Below are positions 26,729 to 35,498 of a DNA stretch of 64,000 nucleotides, piece after piece (position 1 is the first letter of the stretch; each line of letters begins with the position of its first letter). Below the pieces are notes generated by a model. The model searched no databases, had not been told where the DNA came from, and saw only the letters and a list, made by a program, of their open reading frames with translations. The stretch is from Algoriphagus hitonicola (GTDB taxonomy: Bacteria; Bacteroidota; Bacteroidia; Cytophagales; Cyclobacteriaceae), in contig NZ_FOPC01000001.1 of NCBI RefSeq assembly GCF_900113375.1, forward strand, positions 496,001 through 560,000. The letters run 5' to 3'. The position numbers and the translations under genes were made by a program.

Positions 26729-27631
26729 TTAATTCTTTAAATTTTCAAACCCGGATCGAAGATGAAGGTCATGCTGAGGAAAAGGAATCTCCACACCCGC
26801 ATCTTTGAACTTTTGAAAAATGGCATAATAAAGCTGGCTTTTCAGTACGACCGGCTTGTTGATATATTCCGAGGTCCACACCCGCAAAATAAAATTGATG
26901 CTGCTGTCACCATATTCTGTCAATAATACGTCCGCTTCTGGCATGCTCAGCACACCTTTGTTTTCTTTGGCTACTTCCAGCAAAAGCGTTCGGATTCGCT
27001 GTGGTTCTTCCTTATAAGCTACTCCCACCGGAAAATTAAATCTGACCATCCGATCACTGTGCGACCAGTTAATCACTTGGGAGTCAATAAACTGACTGTT
27101 TGGAACGATGATGGTAATGTTGTCATTGGTCACGACCATCGTAGCCCGGGCTGATATTTTGATCACATCTCCGGTGACATCGCCTACTTCGATTCGATCA
27201 CCTACTTTGATGGGTTGTTCGAAAAGAATGATTAATCCACTGATGAAGTTGTTTGTGATATTTTGAAGACCAAAACCAATACCCACACCGATCGCACCAG
27301 CCAAGACTCCCAGTGCACTGAGGTCGATTCCGTTAGTCTGTAGAATGGTGAAAACACCAATGATGATCAAGAGGTATTTGACCATCATTCCAATCGACTG
27401 CTTGGTGCCTACAGCCAAGTCGTATCGGGAAAGAATCCGGTGAACGAGTAATTTTCGGATCCATTCTGAAATAATAAATAAAGCAACAAATGAAAATATC
27501 AGCGCCAGAAGCAATCCAAGTGTCAGATGAGAATCTCCAAGATGGAAAAGGCTCAGGTTCATTACATCCTCCAGCCAGGCAATCAAACCGGATGAATTTT
27601 CAGTTGAATTATTTATTGAATCGTTTTGCAT
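26729..27631 (-). CDS. MscS-family mechanosensitive channel
   Basis: 300 residues, small-conductance type. Three membrane helices: LGLLLALIFSFVALFII, MMVKYLLIIIGVFTIL and the pore-lining TM3 with LGVLAGAIGVGIGFGLQNI. The beta domain follows (GDRIEVGDVTGDVIKISARA, then VPNSQFIDSQVINWSH) and a C-terminal alpha/beta domain. Releases solutes on hypo-osmotic shock at the inner membrane. Confidence 0.95.
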   Translation of the reverse strand: MQNDSINNSTENSSGLIAWLEDVMNLSLFHLGDSHLTLGLLLALIFSFVALFIISEWIRKLLVHRILSRYDLAVGTKQSIGMMVKYLLIIIGVFTILQTNGIDLSALGVLAGAIGVGIGFGLQNITNNFISGLIILFEQPIKVGDRIEVGDVTGDVIKISARATMVVTNDNITIIVPNSQFIDSQVINWSHSDRMVRFNFPVGVAYKEEPQRIRTLLLEVAKENKGVLSMPEADVLLTEYGDSSINFILRVWTSEYINKPVVLKSQLYYAIFQKFKDAGVEIPFPQHDLHLRSGFENLKN

Positions 27632-27761
27632 GAAATATCGCAGGACATTATCGAAATTTGATCCTAATAATACTTAAAAAAGTACAGCCTAAACCCATCA
27701 AATTTCAAAAAGTTTTGGTATTCGGTATATTATTTTGTTTTCCGATGCTCAAACTATCGCT

Positions 27762-27794
27762 TTTGAAATTTTTGATTGAATTTAGTTAATTTTG
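27762..27794 (+). promoter_or_regulatory. Promoter TTTG-N21-TAATTTTG
   Basis: A -33 TTTG (27762-27765) and an exact -7 (27787-27794) at the expected spacing. The ATG at 27799 lies 5 nt after the -7 box, so transcription would begin about at the start codon (leaderless). Confidence 0.6.
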
Positions 27795-27798
27795 TAAA

Positions 27799-29340
27799 AT
27801 GAGTCAGAAAAGAGAAGAATTAGAGCATCGTCTCAAACTCCGAAATATCAAGCCGGGAGATTACGAGGATATCCGAGAAATCATGATGTCCATTTACCAA
27901 GACAAAGGAATGGCTTGGACTCGGCAGGAACTTAAAAACCAACTCAAAGCATTTCCCGAAGGGCAGATTTGTATCGAGGATAACGGCAAAGTGGTTGCGG
28001 CTGCGTTCAGCTTGATTGTGGACTATACCCAATTCGGGGACAATCACACCTATGATCAAATTACGGGTTACGGAAAATTTGACACCCATGATCCGGAAGG
28101 GGATACCCTCTATGGTACCGACGTATTTGTCCATCAGGAATATCGCGGAATGCGTCTAGGAAGGCGATTGTATGATTCTCGAAAGGAACTCTGCGAAAAC
28201 CTAAACCTCCGATCCATTATTGCCGGTGGCAGGATTCCCGGCTATGCCAATTATGCCGAGGAAATGACCCCCAGAAAATACATCGACTTGGTCAAAAACC
28301 GGGAAGTTTTTGATCCGGTACTTTCCTTTCAGCTGGCTAATGAATTTCACGTCAGAAAAGTAATTACCAAATATTTGCCGGAAGACAAGGATTCCAGAGC
28401 CTATGCGACTTTACTCGAGTGGATTAATATCTACTACGAAAAGGATGAAAAGCTCATCGGAAATAAAAAATCCATCGTCCGCTTAGGTTTGGTGCAGTGG
28501 AAGATGCGTCGCTTCTCCAATGTAGATGATCTGATGCAGCAGGTGGAGTTTTTCGTCGATACGATATCCGGATACAAATCGGATTTTTGTCTGCTTCCGG
28601 AGTTTTTCAATGCTCCGCTTTTGGCAGAATTTAACGACATGGATGCTTCCGAAGCGATCCGTAATTTGGCGGATTACACCGATGAAATTGTCAGCAGGAT
28701 GAGTGATTTGGCGGTATCCTACAATGTCAATATCATCGCTGGCTCCATGCCCGAATATGATGGAAAAAAACTCCGAAATGTCTCCTACCTCTGCCGAAGA
28801 GACGGGACACATGGAAAACAGTATAAACTCCACATTACCCCCGACGAAGCCTCTTATTGGGGACTTCAGGGAGGAAATGGGATCCACGTATTCGAAACTG
28901 ACGCCGGTAGAGTAGGGATATTGATCTGCTACGACGTAGAATTTCCCGAGTTAGGCAGAATCCTCGCCGAGCAAGACATGGATATTTTATTTGTTCCCTT
29001 TTGGACAGATACCAAAAACGCTTTCCTTCGAGTCAATACCTGTGCAAAATCCCGCGCAATAGAAAATGAGTGCTATGTCGCCATTACCGGTTCGGTAGGT
29101 AATCTTCCGAAGGTCGAAAATATGGATATCCAATATTCCCAGGCGGCCATTTACAGTCCATCGGATTTTTCATTTCCCCATGATTCCATTGTGGCGCAAG
29201 CTTCAGAAAACGCAGAAACGACCATCGTTGCGGATGTGGATTTGGACTTATTGACCAAGCAACGAAAAGCAGGAAGTGTACGAAATCTCGAACAACGTCG
29301 ATTAGACCTCTATTCAATCCAATGGAAACAGAAAAAATAA
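27799..29340 (+). CDS. GNAT acetyltransferase-nitrilase fusion
   Basis: 513 residues. The N-terminal GNAT domain (about 12-190) has VFVHQEYRGMRLGRRLYDSR as acetyl-CoA motif. The C-terminal carbon-nitrogen hydrolase domain (about 225-510) keeps the triad Glu (LLPEFF, about 267), Lys (GKQYKLHITP, about 342) and Cys (GILICYDVEFPE, about 376). It would hydrolyse an amide and acetylate a related amine, but substrates are unknown. Length fits the known two-domain family. The 3' end overlaps kdsC by 19 nt. Confidence 0.93.
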   Translation: MSQKREELEHRLKLRNIKPGDYEDIREIMMSIYQDKGMAWTRQELKNQLKAFPEGQICIEDNGKVVAAAFSLIVDYTQFGDNHTYDQITGYGKFDTHDPEGDTLYGTDVFVHQEYRGMRLGRRLYDSRKELCENLNLRSIIAGGRIPGYANYAEEMTPRKYIDLVKNREVFDPVLSFQLANEFHVRKVITKYLPEDKDSRAYATLLEWINIYYEKDEKLIGNKKSIVRLGLVQWKMRRFSNVDDLMQQVEFFVDTISGYKSDFCLLPEFFNAPLLAEFNDMDASEAIRNLADYTDEIVSRMSDLAVSYNVNIIAGSMPEYDGKKLRNVSYLCRRDGTHGKQYKLHITPDEASYWGLQGGNGIHVFETDAGRVGILICYDVEFPELGRILAEQDMDILFVPFWTDTKNAFLRVNTCAKSRAIENECYVAITGSVGNLPKVENMDIQYSQAAIYSPSDFSFPHDSIVAQASENAETTIVADVDLDLLTKQRKAGSVRNLEQRRLDLYSIQWKQKK

Positions 29341-29888
29341 TTCAAGCGTACTTCGCCGGAGTTTCAGAAGAGGTCTTAATCAAAGCAGCCAAAATCAAAC
29401 TTTTAATCACTGATGTGGATGGAGTGCTGACCGATGGTGGAATCATTTACGATGACCTCAAGACCGAGTACAAAAAATACAATGTCAAGGACGGGCTGAT
29501 CGTTCAGCACCTTCGGAAAGCCAGAATCATGGTCGGGGCAATCACCGGAAGATCTTCTCCCGTGGTCGAAAATCGCTGTGAGGAACTCCGCTTTGATTTT
29601 CACTATCATGGGATCAAGGATAAAGGGAAAAAACTCCTGGAGCTTTTGGAGACCCTTGAGATTCAGCTCGATGAGGTAGCTTATATCGGAGATGATTTGA
29701 TCGATATCCCTGTGATGAAAGAGGTAGGCTTAGCGGTAGTTCCCCTAGATGCTTTGGAATATGTCAAGCCGATGGCTAACTTTATTTCAAGGTTTCCCGG
29801 TGGAAAAGGGGTTTTTCGAGAGACTGCCGATTTGATTTTGTTTGCCCAGGGAAAGCTTTCGGGAATTATCCAATCCTATTTATATTAA
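29322..29888 (+). CDS. kdsC: 3-deoxy-D-manno-octulosonate 8-phosphate phosphatase (KdsC-type HAD)
   Basis: 188 residues. Dephosphorylates Kdo-8-phosphate in Kdo synthesis for LPS. The HAD nucleophile loop is LITDVDGVLTDGG (about 28-40), followed by GAITGRSSPVVENRCEEL and the acidic motif YIGDDLIDIPVMKEVG. The start lies within the 3' end of the GNAT-nitrilase gene, which suggests coupling. kdsA follows at once. Confidence 0.94.
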   Translation: METEKIIQAYFAGVSEEVLIKAAKIKLLITDVDGVLTDGGIIYDDLKTEYKKYNVKDGLIVQHLRKARIMVGAITGRSSPVVENRCEELRFDFHYHGIKDKGKKLLELLETLEIQLDEVAYIGDDLIDIPVMKEVGLAVVPLDALEYVKPMANFISRFPGGKGVFRETADLILFAQGKLSGIIQSYLY

Positions 29889-29916
29889 CACCATGATGAA
29901 TAGAAATACCATCCCT

Positions 29917-30744
29917 ATGAAAATCACCGAAAAGGTGATTTTGGGAAGTGAGCGTCCAGTTTTGTTTTCAGGTCCATGTGCTGTGGAGAGCTATGATATT
30001 TGTATCGAAATCGGTACAAAAGTGAAAGCCTGGGCTGCTGAAAACGGCTTTGATTATGTGTTTAAAGCTTCTTTTGACAAGGCAAACCGAACTTCATCCG
30101 GGTCTTTTCGCAGTATAGGAATGGATAAAAGCTTGGAAGTGCTTCAGCGAGTAGGAAAGGCCTTGGAGATTCCTTTGGTGACAGATATTCATGAAAGTTA
30201 TCAGGCTGCGGAAGTGGCCGAAGTGGTGGATGTTCTGCAGATTCCTGCATTTTTATGTCGTCAGACGGATTTGCTTTTGGCAGCGGCAGCGACTGGTAAA
30301 GCCGTAAAAATCAAAAGAGGCCAATTTATGGCTCCTGAGGACATGCAGTATGCGGTCAAAAAAGTACGAGAAGCTGGCAACGACAATGTCTGTTTGACCG
30401 AACGCGGTTTCTCGCTTGGCTATCACAATTTAGTGGTAGATATGCGTGGACTTCCGATTATGCGACAGTTTGCTCCGGTGGTTTTTGATATCACGCACTC
30501 AGTGCAGCAACCTGGCGGACAGGGTGGTAGCAGTGGAGGGCAGCGGGAATTTGCCCCAATTTTGGCAAGGGCGGCAGCTGCGACGGGAATCGACGGGTTT
30601 TTTATCGAGACCCATCCTGAACCGAGCAAGGCACTCAGTGATGGGCCTAATTTGATCCCATTGCATCGGATGGGGGATTTTCTGTCGATGCTGAAAGAAT
30701 CTTGGACATTGGGTAGAAAATACCAGAATTTTCAGGTAGAATAA
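29917..30744 (+). CDS. kdsA: Kdo-8-phosphate synthase
   Basis: 275 residues from ATG 29917 (ATGs at 29893 and 29896 are alternatives). Condenses phosphoenolpyruvate and arabinose-5-phosphate. Seen: VLFSGPCAVES, VFKASFDKANRTSSGSF, QIPAFLCRQTDLL, FDITHSVQQPG and FFIETHPEPSKALSDGP. Cys 21 in GPCAVES is the residue that marks metal-dependent enzymes (Asn in the E. coli type). Forms a Kdo module with kdsC. Confidence 0.95.
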   Translation: MKITEKVILGSERPVLFSGPCAVESYDICIEIGTKVKAWAAENGFDYVFKASFDKANRTSSGSFRSIGMDKSLEVLQRVGKALEIPLVTDIHESYQAAEVAEVVDVLQIPAFLCRQTDLLLAAAATGKAVKIKRGQFMAPEDMQYAVKKVREAGNDNVCLTERGFSLGYHNLVVDMRGLPIMRQFAPVVFDITHSVQQPGGQGGSSGGQREFAPILARAAAATGIDGFFIETHPEPSKALSDGPNLIPLHRMGDFLSMLKESWTLGRKYQNFQVE

Positions 30745-30747
30745 GTG

Positions 30748-32349
30748 ATGCGTTTTATCCTCCTGCTTTTCTTCTTTCAATTAGGGCCATCAGGTATTTA
30801 TGCCCAGGAAGAAAAGTCAGGAGTACCAGACTATTTTTCTCAGAAAATACTGATTTTAAGCTCAGAGGAACGCGCAGAAATTGTTAATCTTTATGCAACT
30901 AGAAATTTTGAGCCCATTTGGTTGACAGATGGAATTCCCAACCCTCAAGCGATCGCTTTAAGAGAAATCATTTCCCAGGTTCATTACGATGGATTAAATC
31001 CCAAAGATTACGGATTGTCCAAGATCGATTTTCTGTTGGCAAATTTGCAAGTGCGGAACTCCCCCAGTGGTCCGGGACTAAAGGAAGAGTTTGAAGGGTT
31101 TATGACCGCTTCTTTTTATCGGCTTATCGATCATCTTCTTTATGGAAAAGTGAATCCTACACAGCTCTCCGGCATTTGGGCGATCAACAAAATCAGAGAT
31201 CCTCATGAAGTCATTTATTGGCTAGAAAAATCTATTGGAGATCCTTATTTGAATCTTACCTTGAATCAGGTACGACCCAAGAATCCCATGTACCGTAAGG
31301 GGAGGAGATGGATGATGGATTTGGAGAAAGAGCTTGATTCAAACCCGGAGGACTTTAGGGAACTATCCCTGAACAAAAATCTCAAACTAGGGGATAAGAG
31401 TGCTGAGATCTCTGCGATTTTAAAGCGGCTTGCCGAGATGGGTTTTTATGACTTGCATTCCCAGGATTCCAGTTTGACTCAATATGATTCCTCGGCCTGG
31501 ACTGCAGTCAAGAAATTGCAACGGGAATTTGGATTGGAAGATGACGGGATTATTGGAAAGCAAACGATGGCCGCATTGAATACCAACCCAAAATCAAAGA
31601 TGAAGCAAATAGCTGTCAATCTAGAACGAATGCGATGGATTCCGGATGAGGCATGGCAGGGACAACGGATTTTGGTAAATATTCCGGAATTTGAAATGAC
31701 ATTTTTTGATGGGATAGACTCTCTTTTTTCCTCTGAGGTGATTGTCGGGACGGTTCAAAATCAAACTCCTATTTTCACGGCACAGATGAGTTATTTGGTA
31801 TTTAGTCCGTATTGGAATGTACCCGAATCCATCACTCGAAATGAAATCATCCCCGCAGTCAAAAGAAACCGCAATTACCTGGATCGGAATAAAATGGAAG
31901 TGGTTACTTCTGCTGGGAGAATAATCAATCCGACATTAGTAGATTGGTCCAAACGGCCATTTCCCTATCAAATAAGACAGAAACCAGGACCGCATAATTC
32001 CCTGGGTTTGGTGAAGTTTATGTTTCCCAATCCTCATCAGGTTTACATTCACGATACACCCGCCAAGCAGCTTTTTTTTAAATCTTACCGTGCCTTTAGT
32101 CATGGCTGTATCCGAATGCGGAAACCCCAGGAATTTTCGGCTTTCCTTCTTCGGGATGATTCGAGTTGGACGACTGATAAAATCCGAGAGGCTATGTCAC
32201 GGGAGCGGGAGCTGGAAGTAAGGCTGACCAAACCGATTCCCGTTTGGGTTTTATATTTTACGGTAGGTATGGGTGCACAGGGACAGCCCGATTTCAAAAA
32301 CGATGTCTATGGACTAGACGAGGAGGTTTGGGAACTTTTGCAAAAATAA
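30748..32349 (+). CDS. YcbB-type L,D-transpeptidase
   Basis: About 533 residues with a signal peptide (LLLFFFQLGPSGIYAQ). Makes 3-3 crosslinks in peptidoglycan. In order: an N-terminal scaffold, a peptidoglycan-binding domain (LQREFGLEDDGIIGKQTMAALN, about 255-275) and a YkuD domain with the catalytic SHGCIRMRKP (Cys about 454). GTG 30745 directly before the ATG is an alternative start. It follows kdsA by 3 nt and ends base-to-base with the convergent second YkuD gene. Confidence 0.93.
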   Translation: MRFILLLFFFQLGPSGIYAQEEKSGVPDYFSQKILILSSEERAEIVNLYATRNFEPIWLTDGIPNPQAIALREIISQVHYDGLNPKDYGLSKIDFLLANLQVRNSPSGPGLKEEFEGFMTASFYRLIDHLLYGKVNPTQLSGIWAINKIRDPHEVIYWLEKSIGDPYLNLTLNQVRPKNPMYRKGRRWMMDLEKELDSNPEDFRELSLNKNLKLGDKSAEISAILKRLAEMGFYDLHSQDSSLTQYDSSAWTAVKKLQREFGLEDDGIIGKQTMAALNTNPKSKMKQIAVNLERMRWIPDEAWQGQRILVNIPEFEMTFFDGIDSLFSSEVIVGTVQNQTPIFTAQMSYLVFSPYWNVPESITRNEIIPAVKRNRNYLDRNKMEVVTSAGRIINPTLVDWSKRPFPYQIRQKPGPHNSLGLVKFMFPNPHQVYIHDTPAKQLFFKSYRAFSHGCIRMRKPQEFSAFLLRDDSSWTTDKIREAMSRERELEVRLTKPIPVWVLYFTVGMGAQGQPDFKNDVYGLDEEVWELLQK

Positions 32350-33045
32350 TCAAGGCTGCAAAAGAGGCGGATTTTGCAAGTAGGATTGATCATTTCCATA
32401 AATCAAAAGCAAAGAACCATCCTTAATCAGATCGATTACCTCTGCAGAAAGCTCAGAGGGCAATGCCGGACAGCCCAAACTTCTACCGAGTCGACCGGTG
32501 GCTTTGGCAAATTCCTCGGTAGCATAATCGGCCCCGTGAATCACGATGGCCCGATTTCTTGCCTGATCATTCACTCCTTTTTCCAAGCCATCCAGGCGCA
32601 GGGAATAGCCATGCTTGCCGTGGTAGGTTTCAGCGGTTTTGTAAAAACCCAAGCTACTTTGATACGATTCCGGACGATTGGAAAACTGCGTTGCCATGAG
32701 TTGGCCGGAATTTCTTCCGTGAGAAACGACCGAATGCAGCAAAACTTCTCCTTCGATGGGATTAATCACCCAGAGACGTTTGGCGGTGGAAGGAAGACTA
32801 AAATCAATAATCACCAGATTGGGATTTTCCAGTTCTTGATGGAGTTTTTGATATCCCTTTATGGCCATTTCCAAAATAGCTGAGTTGGGCACATCGGGGT
32901 AATGGGATTTTAGTCGCTCATAAAGAGAAGCGTCCTTTTTGATGGAGGTTTCTGAATGGATTTCTTCAGTATTGGAAGAAGATTTTGACGGTGTATTGCT
33001 GAGTGTAAGCAATAGGATCAGTGAGATCAGGTGGATAATTGGCAT
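32350..33045 (-). CDS. YkuD_2-type L,D-transpeptidase catalytic-domain protein
   Basis: 231 residues with a hydrophobic N-terminus. The catalytic pattern IVIHGADYATEEF then GRLGRSLGCPALPSE has the His and Cys of the murein L,D-transpeptidase family in its second subfamily (YkuD_2). Probably periplasmic and acting on peptidoglycan or its crosslinks to envelope proteins. Its stop codon abuts that of the YcbB-like gene with no base between. Confidence 0.9.
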   Translation of the reverse strand: MPIIHLISLILLLTLSNTPSKSSSNTEEIHSETSIKKDASLYERLKSHYPDVPNSAILEMAIKGYQKLHQELENPNLVIIDFSLPSTAKRLWVINPIEGEVLLHSVVSHGRNSGQLMATQFSNRPESYQSSLGFYKTAETYHGKHGYSLRLDGLEKGVNDQARNRAIVIHGADYATEEFAKATGRLGRSLGCPALPSELSAEVIDLIKDGSLLLIYGNDQSYLQNPPLLQP

Positions 33046-33134
33046 AGGGCGATTTTAGTGGGTGATAATTCTATTGCCAATAAGTGAACTATCAAAGGCC
33101 TAGAATTCGTTCAATCAATGAAAAAAAAATCACC

Positions 33135-33164
33135 TTGGGCAAAAAACCAGATTGACTATTTTTG
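33135..33164 (+). promoter_or_regulatory. Promoter TTG-N19-TATTTTTG
   Basis: A -33 TTG (33135-33137) and an exact -7 (33157-33164) at ideal spacing. It leaves a 5' leader of about 105 nt before the pterin gene, containing a TTGTTTAA/TTAAACAA inverted repeat that may have a regulatory role. Confidence 0.65.
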
Positions 33165-33274
33165 CAGAAAAATTTAAGTAAATAAATAATTGAATAGCAG
33201 GAGTTTGAAAAAATTGTTTAAAGAAAAATAAGATTAATTAAACAAAACTTAAAAAACTGCTGTTCCAATTCCTG

Positions 33275-33685
33275 ATGAAAGTATCCGTATTTCGAAAAGA
33301 ACATTTTAACGCAGCACACCGACTCCACAATCCTTCTTGGTCAGCAGAAGAAAATCAGGCAGTTTTTGGCAAGTGCAATAATGCCAACTATCATGGGCAC
33401 AATTACGATTTGATCGTGCAGCTCCGTGGGGAAATCGATCCAAAGACTGGATACGTTTATGATATGAAGGTCCTCAGTGATCTGATCAAGGAAAATATAT
33501 TAAATAAATTTGACCACAAAAACCTAAACTTGGATACCGATGAATTCAAAGATCTCAACCCTTCCGCTGAAAATATTGCAGTGGTTATTTGGAATATTCT
33601 GAGGGAAAAAATTGATCGGAAATTCGAATTAACAATTCGACTTTATGAAACAGAAAGAAACTATGTTGAATACGATGGGAATTGA
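33275..33685 (+). CDS. 6-pyruvoyltetrahydropterin synthase (PTPS-I type)
   Basis: 136 residues. Zn ligands are His 15 (FNAAHRL) and the two His of HGH (40 and 42). The catalytic-Cys motif is C34 in KCNNANYHGHNYDL, i.e. C-X5-HGH as in eukaryote-type PTPS. QueD normally has C-X3-HGH. The later FDHKNLNLD and NPSAENIAVVIW are also PTPS-like. It would turn dihydroneopterin triphosphate into 6-pyruvoyltetrahydropterin. The GTP cyclohydrolase gene overlaps its 3' end, which supports a pterin pathway. Queuosine synthesis is the alternative. Confidence 0.88.
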   Translation: MKVSVFRKEHFNAAHRLHNPSWSAEENQAVFGKCNNANYHGHNYDLIVQLRGEIDPKTGYVYDMKVLSDLIKENILNKFDHKNLNLDTDEFKDLNPSAENIAVVIWNILREKIDRKFELTIRLYETERNYVEYDGN

Positions 33686-34349
33686 TTTAGCCCGCGCTTC
33701 CTTCGAAGAGATCGGAGAAGAGCATGTTGGAACCTCCCTTGAGACTCCGCTTAGAGAAGATGCCTTTGAGATGGATGATGAGCTTAAGGTTGAGCTAATT
33801 GAAAAACATTTTCGCGAGATCATGCACATTCTCGGGCTGGATCTGACTGATGACAGCTTAAAGGGAACGCCTCATCGTGTTGCAAAAATGTATGTCAAAG
33901 AAGTTTTTGCGGGATTAAATCCCAAAAACAAACCGGCTGCAAAGCTTTTTGAAAACAAATACAAATACAGTGAAATGTTGGTCGAAAAAGACATCACGTT
34001 TCACTCCCACTGTGAGCATCATTTCGTACCCATTTACGGAAAAGCACACGTGGCCTATATATCCAATGGAAATGTCATCGGACTTTCCAAAATCAATCGA
34101 ATCGTGCAGTATTACGCGCAACGTCCACAAGTTCAGGAGCGCTTGACGATGCAGATCGGGAATGAACTCAAAGAAGTATTGGGTACAGATGACGTGGCCG
34201 TAGTGATGGATGCTTATCACATGTGTGTGAGTTCTAGAGGTGTCAATGATACCAATAGTTCTACGGTGACTTCATTCTATTCTGGCAAATTTGAACGGGA
34301 TGAGCAGTCAAGAAATGAGTTTATGAAGTATATCAGTTTGAAGAAATAA
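33663..34349 (+). CDS. folE: GTP cyclohydrolase I
   Basis: About 228 residues. Opens GTP to dihydroneopterin triphosphate. Zn and catalytic motifs are complete: FHSHCEHHFVPIYGKAHVAY, GLSKINRIVQYYA, RPQVQERLTMQI and YHMCVSSRGVND. Starts at 33645, 33663 and 33675 all overlap the PTPS 3' end; the middle ATG is chosen. Overlap implies co-translation with PTPS. Confidence 0.95.
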   Translation: MLNTMGIDLARASFEEIGEEHVGTSLETPLREDAFEMDDELKVELIEKHFREIMHILGLDLTDDSLKGTPHRVAKMYVKEVFAGLNPKNKPAAKLFENKYKYSEMLVEKDITFHSHCEHHFVPIYGKAHVAYISNGNVIGLSKINRIVQYYAQRPQVQERLTMQIGNELKEVLGTDDVAVVMDAYHMCVSSRGVNDTNSSTVTSFYSGKFERDEQSRNEFMKYISLKK

Positions 34350-34377
34350 AAATTTTAAATAGACTAAACCAACTCAT

Positions 34378-34407
34378 AAAAAACCGGACTTTTCGTTCGG
34401 TTTTTTT
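34378..34407 (+). terminator. Rho-independent terminator after folE
   Basis: AAACCGGAC (34381-34389) pairs with GTTCGGTTT (34395-34403, one G.U) around TTTTC, flanked by A-run and T7. It closes the PTPS-folE unit before the SDR gene. Confidence 0.8.
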
Positions 34408-34451
34408 GTTTGCAGTCCAAACAAAACACCTAGTTAGATGCTTTATTCTGT

Positions 34452-35147
34452 ATGGAAAATAAGAATATGAAAGGTAAAAATATAGTAGTTATCGGAGGAA
34501 ATTCAGGAATCGGAAAAGCGCTGGTTTCACTCTTGGAAGCTCAGGAAGCTAATTTGTTTCTTTATTCAAAAAGCGGTGAAGGTACCACCAAATTGGACAT
34601 CACAGCGGATTTTGAGGAAATGCCAAATTTACCGGAAACTGTAGACGGATTGGTTTACCTTCCTGGGACAATCAATTTGAAGCCTTTTCATCGAATTTCA
34701 CTTTCGGATTTTCAGCAGGAATTAGAGGTGAATTTTTTAGGGGCAGTCCGCGTGCTTCAGCATTGTATGAAAGCCTTGAAAAAATCGGATTCACCTTCGG
34801 TGGTCTTATATAGTACGGTGGCAGTACAGACCGGGATGGGATTCCATGCTGGCATTGCCTCGGCAAAAGGAGCAGTAGAGGGATTGACTCGCTCACTCGC
34901 TGCCGAATGGGCTCCGGCCAAAATCCGGGTCAACGCCATTGCGCCATCCCTGACGGATACGCCTTTGGCCGCCTCGCTGCTTTCGACTGAGGACAAAAAA
35001 GAAGCCAGCAACAAACGACATCCCCTCGGTAGGTTCGGTAGTCCCGAGGATATCGCAAATGCTACGGTATTTTTGCTTTCAGAGTCTTCTTCTTGGATGA
35101 CAGGCCAAATCATCCATTTGGACGGCGGTATGTCCAATTTGAAATAA
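34452..35147 (+). CDS. Short-chain dehydrogenase/reductase lacking the catalytic Tyr
   Basis: 231 residues, Rossmann fold. Nucleotide motif VVIGGNSGIGKAL (about 12-24), catalytic Ser 121 (LYSTVAV) and Lys 139 (IASAKGAVEGL). The YxxxK Tyr position is Ile 135. Conserved RVNAIAPSLTDTPLA and QIIHLDGGMSN. I recall a related SDR group with the same change, so it may be a functional variant. A reductase in pterin metabolism is suggested by position, but a terminator separates it from folE. Confidence 0.9.
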   Translation: MENKNMKGKNIVVIGGNSGIGKALVSLLEAQEANLFLYSKSGEGTTKLDITADFEEMPNLPETVDGLVYLPGTINLKPFHRISLSDFQQELEVNFLGAVRVLQHCMKALKKSDSPSVVLYSTVAVQTGMGFHAGIASAKGAVEGLTRSLAAEWAPAKIRVNAIAPSLTDTPLAASLLSTEDKKEASNKRHPLGRFGSPEDIANATVFLLSESSSWMTGQIIHLDGGMSNLK

Positions 35148-35218
35148 AATTCAAAACAATTTTAACTAGTTAATTGTAATTACATAGGGTACGGTCCCGA
35201 GAAGATAGCGTTGTGAAT

Positions 35219-35482
35219 ATGAAGACACCACCTGAATCATTCCTGCTTTTTAAGGAAGAGTTGAGGAAAGCCCAACTGGAAAAAGAGAGGCTCAAGAAAG
35301 ACTATGAAAATAAACTCGCTGACGTCAACCAAGAACTTGCCAGGCTGAAGGAACAAATCAGATCTCAGCAAGACATGATGCGTACGACACTTGAATATGC
35401 TTCAAATCTTGAAGTTCGATTGGAACAATTCAAAGACGAGGTAAATCGATTCGAAAATCAGCGTAAAAAATCCATATACTAA
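35219..35482 (+). CDS. Small coiled-coil protein
   Basis: 87 residues, highly charged, almost one continuous coiled coil (heptad-like from about 12 to 80). No signal or membrane segment. Start at ATG 35219; GTG 35213 is an alternative. Function unknown. Confidence 0.75.
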   Translation: MKTPPESFLLFKEELRKAQLEKERLKKDYENKLADVNQELARLKEQIRSQQDMMRTTLEYASNLEVRLEQFKDEVNRFENQRKKSIY

Positions 35483-35498
35483 TTTCCATCATCTTGCC

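Noticed and set aside
33150..33275. Riboswitch in the leader of the pterin genes
   Set aside because: One inverted repeat is present, but no conserved aptamer core (preQ1, THF) could be recognised by eye.
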